DNA from: Trichobilharzia regenti
Lineage: Eukaryota; Platyhelminthes; Trematoda; Strigeidida; Schistosomatidae
Length of the DNA: 64,000 nucleotides
Assembly: GCA_944472135.2 (NCBI GenBank)
Contig: OX235270.1
Span: 133,343,632-133,407,631 of the forward strand
Direction: 5' to 3'
Positions 55,700-64,000 of the stretch are shown piece after piece; position 1 is the stretch's first letter, and every line of letters begins with the position of its first letter. Under the pieces are notes generated by a model. That model was not told where the DNA came from. It did no database searches and saw only the letters and a program-made list of their open reading frames with translations. The position numbers were made by a program, and so were the translations under genes.

Positions 55700-56700
55700 C
55701 TACTTATTACTATTATTATTAATACTTCAAATAGGCCTATGATCTGTTCCAGAAATGGAAACAGCTGATTATACAATCTGTTCGAAACCAGATTTCTAAT
55801 ATATACTGGTGTTGTGTAAATGCGATTCTTTCTCACAATACAATGGTAACAGCAACCAACTGATTTGACTTACAGTTTTGTTTAAACAAACATTACATAA
55901 CCTATTCGGTATAGTCTGTAAAATAAAGAAATATTACATCTGATAAGTGTTATTAAAGGTGCTACAAGAGGGAACCGGATGCGTCTAAAATAAAAAGAAA
56001 GGAACTGCAGTATCTTCATTGGATGACAGATGAATTCTAAGTGTTTTCATGTGAGAACAAATTGCAGTCAGAGGAAAATACAGTTTTTGAGGGTAGGAAA
56101 TAATAACCTTACTGGCTCAAATTGCTACCTAGCCCAACTTTTGTAAATGCTATAAAAGGACAGTACTAATTTATCTGTAACTTGGCCGATTTCAACAAAC
56201 CACTGATTATAGAGTCTTCAAGTACGTTATATTAGGCCATTCATATTTCGGGTACCATTACACGCCTAAATGACAAATTGTTAGCATCTAAAACTGCTGC
56301 AGCATAGATATTTATGTGTGATCAAAGAGGCTAAAATTAAGAATATATGAACTCACACGACTAGTTATTTGGACAGAAAAAAGCTATCCATAGAGAGTTT
56401 TTCTTAATTTGGAAAAGGTGACGTAATTACTAACTAACCAATGATTATGATGCATGGTAAGCGACAAATGCCCCGACTGCTCAACTGTTCTATAAGGAAG
56501 ATGCAACTCGCTTTAAAGCTTTCATAAATACGGTTAACTATTACAATTAAACAGAAGTAAACGCACGCGCACTGTTATATATATATATTTATTATGTGGT
56601 AAGCACTGGCATCGCATAGCTGCGAAAACCTTCCAGGTGCGATGGGATATAGGTCGACTGTCTGACGAATAAAGATTGAGTAGTTAGGCTGACGAGCCTC
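55700..56700. other. Intergenic, nothing recognised
   Basis: Only AT-rich DNA and a short (TA)n near 56577-56590. Confidence 0.35.
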
Positions 56701-56703
56701 ACC

Positions 56704-57006
56704 TAGATTACTAGCTCGCTAGTTTTCTAGCCGGTCCCAAACCCGGATAAAGAGAGAGGGTTGGGACGTGGTGCTAGCAACTCCACCCCCAAAACTTAAA
56801 CAAATCGCTACAGAAAATTCAACGCACAAATATATTAAAAATTCTAAAAATATAAACAATAACCTTATTTTTTGCTGGAATCGGGGAAGTGAAATGACGC
56901 AGGCTGGTCAAAGCCTTCGGGAAGCCAGTCAGCCGATGTGCCTTCTTTCGATGAAAGCAAAAATAAGGATGGGTACCTAGAATGTTCGTACGATGTACGA
57001 AACTGG
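56704..57006 (+). mobile_element. RTE 5' end, 3'-truncated
   Basis: It matches the first ~300 bases of the RTE element at 35690-38938: the 5' block ACTAGCTCGCTAGTTTTCTA, GGGTTGGGACGTGGTGCTAG, then the endonuclease start M-T-Q-A-G-Q-S-L-R-E-A-S-Q-P-M-C. It continues to R-M-G-T followed by a TAG where the Trp of G-T-W-N-V-R-T should be. Similarity ends abruptly after A-C-G-A-A-A-C-T-G-G. LINE copies usually keep the 3' end, so losing it is unusual. Confidence 0.8.
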
Positions 57007-57249
57007 ACTGATGAGCAAAAACCCCCTGAAAAAAGCGCGTAGGGGTAAGGCATGAGAGATAAGAACTTTTATTGAGAAATAAAATTATCATGGAATGAAA
57101 TCGATTGTTTATCATAATGTGGCTGATTTGATGTAATGTCTGGTCCTGCTGTTATCGGATTACTAACCTGTAAGTTTGACGCGTATAATACCAAAGGCAT
57201 TAGAAACAATCTTAAAGAATCAGCTATTATCTCGCGTGGAGAAACATGA

Positions 57250-58480
57250 CCAACTGGCACAGGAACAACAAGGAATCAGAACTCGCAGGTCCTGCTTACC
57301 AGACTTATTATGACCTAGACGAAACTAAGTAGAAGTCATAGGTAACAAGTTACTGGTTTTCATCTATTTTAGTAGAGCATTCAGTAACGTGTCCCACTAA
57401 GGCCTCCTCAGCAAACCAAAAAGTTTTGGATGAGACCAGTGCCTATGTGATCTACTTAATGTTTACCTGGCTGATGGAAAAAGAATGGGAAAGATAAGCA
57501 ATGCAATGTAGGGCGGAAACTGGTGCCGAGTGGAGTGCCACAGGGTACTGCTCTAATTCTCTTGTCATTCCAGTAATGCAGATCAATTTCCGAAAATCTT
57601 TATACCGTTTTCATCATTATTTGCGGGTGATGTTACGATCTGGAAAGCTCTAAGTAAGAATGGTGACAGGTCAGTCTTACAAGGTGGTTTAAATAAATTA
57701 ACTAAACGTCTTACTCTTTGGGAACTGATTTCAGGAAAAGGTTAGTAACGCATTCACGTCAGGAAATTTACGTGTCGTACTTCTTGGAGGACACATAATT
57801 ACCTGATGTTATGGAACAAAAGGACTCAGGAATTACTGCAAGGTATGACTTTAAATTGCCGCATACTGTAATACAATTAAAGCTATGGCTTTTTGAATGC
57901 AATGGGCACTCGAAAGGGCTTCTAAACGCTTAGTGAGTCTAGGTTTGAAGTACTCTACTCCGCATATCTCAGACCTTATCTAGAATACTGTATAATACCG
58001 GTTACTCATTCTACGAGGAGGCTTGTGCACAAAGGGTGAGAACTAAGTTAGTCAGTAGCATCTCTCAACTTTCTTATGAAAACTAACTGGGACTTCTACA
58101 CCTGTTCTCATCATCGTATTAAAAGAGGGTGCCTTGGCTGTTAAACTGCTAGTAAATTAATTAAAGAAACTTATACTCACCCACTTTTAAATACCATCGA
58201 CATAGTAATGGGTCATTGGATTTGGACATAGACCTACATTCAGTGGATAGCAAATCAAAATCCCAATTCACATGATTTGGCCTGGGAAACTGGACAGTAG
58301 CATCGGCCTTCAACTAGGGAGTTTCACTCTGTGATATGGCGAATGCCACACTCATAGTATCACGCGTTAATTGTGTAACATCTTACCTAGGGCACGAGAA
58401 GTTGTTCATAATAGCATCTCAGGTTTTATTGTAATTGGTTGGGACGGTATAAATTCCATAGTGGATAAAAGCATAACTTC
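57250..58480 (+). mobile_element. Old LINE reverse transcriptase remains (jockey/CR1-like)
   Basis: Scattered plus-strand reading frames recall a LINE palm and thumb: G-A-E-W-S-A-T-G-Y in place of S-G-V-P-Q-G (about 57520-57555), then a catalytic-site block near 57625-57650 (G-D-V-T-I-W-K-A-L after damaged F-A-D-D). Beyond it are L-T-L-W-E, K-Y-S-T-P-H-I-S and S-A-Y-L-R-P-Y-L-E-Y-C (about 57955-57990). Many stops. The family assignment is from the motif order alone. Confidence 0.55.
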
Positions 58481-58484
58481 ATTT

Positions 58485-60186
58485 TGCGTTCCCAAGTCAA
58501 CACTGAAAATACACTAGCTAGCAGAAGCATTCAAAGTCACGCGATATGAACTACAAGAACATTCCTATACTATAACCTTGGTACTTCACATTCAAACCAA
58601 CTTCACTATATACTGTTAGGGACTAAATAATCGTTAATGGACAGACTAACCGTATCGTTGTAGTTTGAGGTTCTTCATCTGTGAACATGTCTCCATACGA
58701 AGTCAAGTAATAGACTACCAAGTACTTCGAAGCGCATGTTAACTATGCCATAAAATCCTCACATTCGTCAGAAAAATAATACTCTGTTGTGTAGGCAAAA
58801 GCAAGTGAAGGGAACCTTTTTCCCCACTCTACAAAGAAGCCAATAAAACTGCTTACCCATGAGTGCTATAGCAAACGCGTCATACATGATTCTATTCTTA
58901 TTAAGATCGAAACTAAGAATTACACTGATATTTGGGATGCACACGACCAGTCAGAAAATGCAGTTACCTAGCATTTATGTGAATACGCCTATCACAGTAC
59001 AGCATCACTCAAATTAATGATATTAAATCGCCTTTCAAAATTCAGAGAAATTTGGACTGATACTAAACCAATGATCAACTTTGATTTTGAATTGAAGGAA
59101 GTAAATGGCTATTTATTCATATACATCACCTCAAGGTAAACAACATCAGAACTAATTCAGATACGGCACATAGTAACACCTGTTGTGGTATTTTACTGTT
59201 AATTAACCAAAGTGTGAGTTCTTTTTACTAAGAATTTAAGGAATACCAAGTAAAGAAGACAGTCAGCTACATATCTCGCACTGATCTGTTTTCTCACTTA
59301 TCAAACCACACGTAAATATATTTTGTGTTGATTCATCGGACGATAAAATTCTGTTGTTACGCGTCTAAACTCAGCCCAGCATATAACGCCTACACAATTA
59401 AAATACCTCTCTATGTTCGTTTATACAGGTTAAGCCAAATTCAGTTAGTCGAAATACCAGACGGTATATGCACAAAACATCAAAACGTAGTCAAGCCATC
59501 AAGATGCCAGTGGACCGCATTAATGAAGCAAACAAACCCTAGGTATTATCAAAGCAAATCTGTATTTTAACTAGTGAACATTTCAAATATTAATAACGCA
59601 TCTCGCATACTAGGAATATCCAAATAATGAAAAGTATTAAAGCCTAAGTGCACTACTCATACAAACCTGAGTTCGGACCAAGCAAAGAATTAAGACGTGA
59701 TTCGCAAAACCTGACACTTCTGTGAAACAAGCACAAAACCTGATGCACCTCTATCACACCAAGGTGTACAATGAAATGAAACTACTAACAAAAAGTTCCT
59801 CATGATTCACTACTGTTGGAAATCGAGTAAGTTCACAACGTAATAGCGCCTTACACAACTATACTTAAGTAACTATTCACCAACAAACTAGGTCTATGCG
59901 TCTCTACAGACAATATGCTTCAAACTACTTTTACAAGAAAGAAGACAACAAAACGCACCATGATACGTAATCTATATTTTTTAGCACATTCAGCATATAA
60001 AGGCACCATGAGCTAAAGTAAAGCCAAAAAAGTTAGATAGTCTAAGCTGATTGTACCGAAAATGCAAAGTAATGTCATGCAAATATGCGATATTATATAT
60101 GGGATCTGGAAAAGTCAAGTCACTCGCAAAAACTGTTATCAAAAAAGAAAGCTCTGTGTAATAGACATAAAGAAAAAAAGATTTAC
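58485..60186. other. Non-coding stretch downstream of the bZIP gene
   Basis: AT-rich DNA with only short frames (for example 59325-59570, no motif). The part nearest 60186 must include the 3' UTR of the minus-strand bZIP gene. No convincing AATAAA complement close to the stop was seen, so its length is open. Confidence 0.4.
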
Positions 60187-61131
60187 CTAGTTGCCTGAAA
60201 ATTCAGTAATTGGCGTATATAAAGTGTTTGAGTTAAGTGAATGATTAGAACTAGTCATGGGAGAAAATGTTAGCATAGATGAGTCATTTGGGAATTCACA
60301 CAAAACAGATGATTGAGTAGTGGCTTGATTGGAGGATGCAAAATTATCATTCAAAACCTGGACTTTGTAATTTGGGTCGAATGGTATACCTCGCAGGAGA
60401 CAAACCTCCCTTTTGAGAGCTAATATTTGGGTTTGCAAAACCAAGTTGGACTTCTCAAGATATTTAGCGCGTAGTGCAATGGTATCTTCTCGACGTTTAC
60501 GATTGTCCCTCGAACGTTTGGCCGCTAAATTATTTCTCAATCTCCGCAGGATGTAACGCTCGTCTTTATTTGAAGTTTTTGCTCTTTCGGATGAACCAGT
60601 TGCTGCACTACAATCGGAATTGCAGTCTGAGGAGCTCACTTGTGAATCTTTAGTACTCAACGAAACAGGTTTGTCATCGAAACTAGATGAACTCTTTGTC
60701 CCGTGCTTGCAACTCCGTCCTCGCGTTTTCCTTTTCAGGGTTTGAGCATCTATGTAATCTTCCAGTTCAGCAGAAGTAGATGGCAACACAGAACATACAT
60801 ATGACTGACTGGCGCCTGGTTGAGAACAAGCCCCGGCGGAGTAAGTAACAGGCGGAGTTATAGCCATAGAGTTGATGATATGCTGTTGCTGATTAAAATT
60901 ACATAAGGATACAGGTTGAACAACTTGCGCTGTTGAGTTGGTATCATAGGAAGCGTTTTTCTGTTTGATGAAATCGGTGGTAACTGAATTCGTGACTGGC
61001 TGCAGTGACGAATAAACAGATGATGGAAATGCTTGATGGATCACCGGAAAACTAACAACTTGTGTGTTGTTTTGACGCGCTTCCCTTACATGGAAATTCC
61101 CAAAAACATCACTAGTAAAAGGGACTTCCAT
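60187..61131 (-). CDS. bZIP transcription factor, PAR/HLF-like, 314 aa
   Basis: A nuclear DNA-binding protein. Residues about 189-217 form a basic region, K-D-E-R-Y-I-L-R-R-L-R-N-N-L-A-A-K-R-S-R and onward, with the N-x2-A-A-x2-R-S-R signature of PAR bZIPs (HLF, TEF, DBP, CES-2 type). A leucine zipper follows at about 218-246 (Leu/Ala heptads). The N-terminal 120 residues are Ser, Thr, Gln and Val rich, and 121-137 (E-L-E-D-Y-I-D-A-Q-T-L-K-R-K-T-R) may correspond to the end of a PAR domain. The frame is continuous to TAG. Upstream, an in-frame TGA lies about 70 bases before the ATG with no Met between, which supports this start and an intronless ORF here. Vertebrate PAR proteins act as dimers; dimer choice is unknown. 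Confidence 0.85.
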   Translation of the reverse strand: MEVPFTSDVFGNFHVREARQNNTQVVSFPVIHQAFPSSVYSSLQPVTNSVTTDFIKQKNASYDTNSTAQVVQPVSLCNFNQQQHIINSMAITPPVTYSAGACSQPGASQSYVCSVLPSTSAELEDYIDAQTLKRKTRGRSCKHGTKSSSSFDDKPVSLSTKDSQVSSSDCNSDCSAATGSSERAKTSNKDERYILRRLRNNLAAKRSRDNRKRREDTIALRAKYLEKSNLVLQTQILALKREVCLLRGIPFDPNYKVQVLNDNFASSNQATTQSSVLCEFPNDSSMLTFSPMTSSNHSLNSNTLYTPITEFSGN

Positions 61132-61139
61132 CCTACCAG

Positions 61140-61520
61140 CTGATGCTTTGAAGGTGACGAAAACCCGCGCTTGTACTGAGCTGTGTTTTTCGATTCACAC
61201 AAACACTAATTCAATGTAGATGTGGGAAAAGAATAAAAGATACGCATTAAAACTTAAGATATAAAATATGAAACATGAAAAGAAAACAAGCATTTTTCTT
61301 TGTTCTTTTTGTTATTTCATAGCCTGCGGTCATCACATAATTCAAACTAGAGTGGCTTACTATCTTAGTGGAAAGGCGTTGTGGAGTAAAATATTCAGAG
61401 AGCACTTTTATGTTGATCCGCTCAGTGAGAGAATTAGCAATTCTCAATGAAAAGTTTCCTCCTTCATCTCTTCAACCGTTCAGCTATGGCTTCTTAGATA
61501 TTGTGATATGATGGAAAGGA
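61140..61520. promoter_or_regulatory. 5' region of the bZIP gene
   Basis: It carries the 5' UTR of the minus-strand bZIP gene and probably its promoter. I see no TATA-like element at a convincing distance and no other motif I can name. The SINE at 61526 lies about 400 bases upstream of the start codon. Confidence 0.3.
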
Positions 61521-61525
61521 AGAGT

Positions 61526-61711
61526 GCGTCGGTGGCACAGTGGTTAAGATTCTCGCCGACCATGCACATGGTCCGAGGTTCGATCCCCTGCCGACGCACA
61601 CCTGATATCTATGGTTGGCCTCCAAAACTTGGGCTAGCGATATCCATGCTGAAAATTCCATACTTGTACAAAAATACAGTGTGGAATCAAGCTGTAATAA
61701 AAAATAAAAAT
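61526..61711 (+). mobile_element. SINE-1, complete, with short target duplication
   Basis: The head is a perfect cloverleaf imitation: GCGTCGG/CCGACGC stem, A box TGGCACAGTGG, arm GACCATGCACATGGTC and B box GGTTCGATCC. The full tail ends GAATCAAGCTG plus AATAAAAAATAAAAATA. AAGAGTG occurs at 61520-61526 and again at 61712-61718, a probable target duplication, so this is one of the younger copies. Confidence 0.9.
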
Positions 61712-61729
61712 AAGAGTGAAGATGGATAC

Positions 61730-62000
61730 AATACTTGGTGGCTACAATGCAAAAAATAAATCAACAAGGAAAATTAAGCGTCCCGAGGCTCTCTCCCTCA
61801 AATGAACGCGTCACGACAACAATTACTGCTATGGCACTTAGCGCATACTCCTTCAAGAATATGAAAAGACAAATAGATAAAAAGGCACGCACAGAAGGAG
61901 ATGGATTCCACACAACGGACAATAGTGTGCACAAGAAGGCGGAAGTTTCACTTGTGACTCTTGTAAAGCCATTGTCTATAACGATTTAGAACTGGTACGC
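61730..62000. other. Non-coding stretch, no feature recognised
   Basis: An open frame at 61735-61989 (plus) is Lys and Thr rich with no motif and is not called. Confidence 0.3.
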
Positions 62001-63170
62001 ACCAGCATCCTGAAATATACTGAAGCATTTGGTTTATGATTTACATCGACACCTAGTTCCATGTACGTCTCAAGTCTTGTTGGCCATTTGTTGAAGGCCC
62101 CTTTGACATCTTTGGAAAAAACATGGATGTTTTTCTTGTTGTTCCAGGAGTTGACCTAGATATACCTAATTGTAACGAGGCTTGTCAGATACGAGAGGTT
62201 TTGGTGGAAATCATGCAGTGAAATGTGTTTCTATCTAGACACTTCGTCGTAGATTTTATGACCACCCCTTTCGCTATCTTGACTAAGATACTGGCAGGAC
62301 CGCTGGGCCTGCAGTTTGAAAGAAATTCCTTTGAGACTCGTCTTTCAAATGTGGGATATTGTTGCATCCTTCAAATCGTGCGGTAGCGCTCCTTGTGCAA
62401 AAGAGGGCGTGAACATATAACTCGTAGGCTCACTGAAAAATACTGAGCACATGTCGCCTGTTCCCACAGATTTCCTTATGTTTAGGTATTTTATGGATCG
62501 GGACACGATATTTTGTTAGGTTTTGACAGAATCTAGCTCTCTTTCCCGTTGCGCGACCCCAGCTAATGTTTAGAATGTTCTTGGATCTTGTGTGAACACG
62601 CCGTTTCCTTTGATCTTCTTCAATTGTACTGATGCTATTAATCAAATTTGGAACTCGCCTGTAAATTCTTTTCCTGACGTTTGCGAATATGATTTTTTGC
62701 GTTGAACCAGTGGGTTTCGAGTTGGATACATCTTGAGATGCATTCATGATCGAGGACCTCCTGCAACAGCTTTGTTGCCTATAATATATAGCTTTCTAAC
62801 CTCTGACGTTTTAGGTGTAGCAAACACGCTCCGGTATTTTTGTTTGCGCCTAAGTAGTCCACAAACATCTTGGTTTATCCTTACAGGGTAAAATAGAGGC
62901 AATGTTTTCGACTATTTGAGATAGACCATAGCATGAAGGGCGAGATCACGTGGGTGTAAAGTCTTCTGAATGAACCGAATGGAAATTCCACGTGGGTTTC
63001 CAGAATCATCGTCCGTTTCTCCGACGAAGTTTTTAACACATCTAGTCAACCTAGTGCTTGTGTATAGGATATTGCGACAGCTGCCAACAGTGTGATCGCC
63101 TCTTCTTATGGGTGGAAACCGCTGCACAAATTTGAAGTCCTCACTGTTGGAGGGAAGCAAATTTAAGGTT
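62000..63170 (-). mobile_element. CR1-like LINE, endonuclease-RT linker and RT start, decayed
   Basis: On the minus strand the region from 63160 encodes Arg/Lys-rich sequence and, around 62820-62690, R-K-K-x-Y-S-x-T-S-G-K-E-F-T and K-R-I-Y-R-R-V-P-N-L. These resemble the linker between endonuclease and reverse transcriptase. Around 62430-62340 follow F-A-Q-G-A-L-P-H-D-L-K-D-A-T-I and I-S-F-K-L-Q, the start of the palm (compare Q-G-x-L-P-x-D-W-K-x-A-x-I). Stops and shifts are common. Farther on is A-F-N-K-W-P-T-R-L-E-T-Y (about 62050-62100). Confidence 0.6.
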
Positions 63171-63174
63171 GAAG

Positions 63175-64000
63175 AGTGGCTCTCAGAAATATAATGCGCG
63201 CGTATACTTATGTGTTAGACACTATCTGACGGAGTGGATGATTCTACAAGGCTATGGTTACGAGAGATCTGTGAGAATGAAACTATACAGTGAACCTAGT
63301 TGAATGATGTGGCATTAGCAACACCGGTGAAAATGCTTCAAAAATTTGACCACATTAATCATGTACACAAACTGATGAACATTTCACTGGTAATTCTGCG
63401 TATTGCTGCGTATTGAGCATAAAGATTTTGATTTCGCAGCTACTTTCGACCATGACATCTAACGTATCAGACAAAACTGAGACTAATCAATCCCACTCCT
63501 TCCTTCATCCTCGCATTTTTTCAAGTGCAATTTCACTTATCCAGCTTGTGCTACTAGATAGTGTACCGGCCTTAAAAATGCGCACATTATGAGTCCATGT
63601 TCCTCTTCGTTCAGCTGCTTAAACTTTCAGTCTAGCCTACCATATGACCCAAAAGGTAAACACTGCCAACACAAAGACACTCTCCATCCTATGTAATAAC
63701 CGTCATTACAACACGCTGTAATTTGCCTTCGACTGAAACTGAGTCACTCGACAATGTCCTTCATAATGTTTCAGCTCATGTGAATGGACGTGAACATTGA
63801 ACTTTTGTTTTTGGAACTGGTAGTCATTGTCAGGTAACTCGAAGGCGCGAATGGTTCGATCGTGTACAAGTTCGACGAAGACGAACGAAAACGAATAAAA
63901 GTATATAATAAATTTGTATAAAACATTTGTTTATAGACTTGTATTATTCTCCACTTTAATTGCCAAAAAATATATCTTCTTTCTTACATTACTGGTGTTT
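63175..64000. other. Intergenic, nothing recognised
   Basis: No coding motif or repeat family was identified in the last 825 bases. Confidence 0.35.

Noticed and set aside
1..64000. A CRISPR array, bacterial operon or phage
   Set aside because: Exon-intron structure, LINE/Penelope/SINE content and polyadenylation signals point to a eukaryote; regularly spaced repeats other than microsatellites were not seen.

Overview
The window looks like nuclear DNA of a blood fluke (genus Schistosoma). It is AT-rich and intron-containing, with AATAAA-type polyadenylation, and dense in transposable elements of the kinds known from schistosomes. These are RTE-type LINEs (SR2-like), CR1-like LINEs (SR1/SR3/Perere-like), Penelope-like elements with GIY-YIG endonucleases (Cercyon-like), and tRNA-headed short elements that carry a hammerhead ribozyme (Sm-alpha-like). 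The species cannot be fixed from the sequence alone. No bacterial, viral or CRISPR feature was seen.

Only two host genes can be supported. At the left end, three plus-strand exons (2447-2602, 6138-6224, 8357-8722) join in phase 0 into the C-terminal part of a gene that begins outside or earlier in the window, with an AATAAA signal at 8958. At the right end, 60187-61131 (minus) is an apparently complete, intronless 314-residue bZIP transcription factor of the PAR/HLF-like type. The 51 kb between them hold no convincing host gene and consist mainly of nested, decayed retroelements.

Layout: 1-9 kb, the 3' half of gene 1, whose introns hold Penelope-like fragments, one a near-perfect ~880 bp palindrome. 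9-17 kb, Penelope and RTE debris with small tRNA-like elements. 17.2-25.4 kb, an RTE-like element interrupted by a Penelope insertion (13-bp target duplication) and by a short repeat; its 3' kilobase recurs almost identically in inverted orientation at 24.06-25.13 kb. 26-33 kb, an Sm-alpha-like element with an intact predicted hammerhead, SINEs, and Penelope reverse transcriptase pieces. 34-39 kb, a Penelope GIY-YIG remnant and a nearly full-length but broken RTE element (35.69-38.94 kb, minus). 39-45 kb, a CR1-like fragment, ribozyme-bearing elements, and a second copy of the 31.7-32.8 kb segment with its two parts in swapped order. 46.2-48.0 kb, a Penelope-like element bounded by 82-bp inverted repeats. 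49-59 kb, SINE and LINE fragments, a second intact predicted hammerhead (51.57 kb) and a foldback. 60-64 kb, the bZIP gene, a fresh-looking SINE and a CR1-like fragment.

The elements appear to interact. The tRNA-headed SINE called SINE-2 here carries RTE-like 5' and 3' sequence and was probably mobilised by RTE machinery. The hammerhead elements sit directly against Penelope fragments. All large element ORFs seen are broken, so the island looks like a graveyard with local rearrangement rather than a set of active elements.
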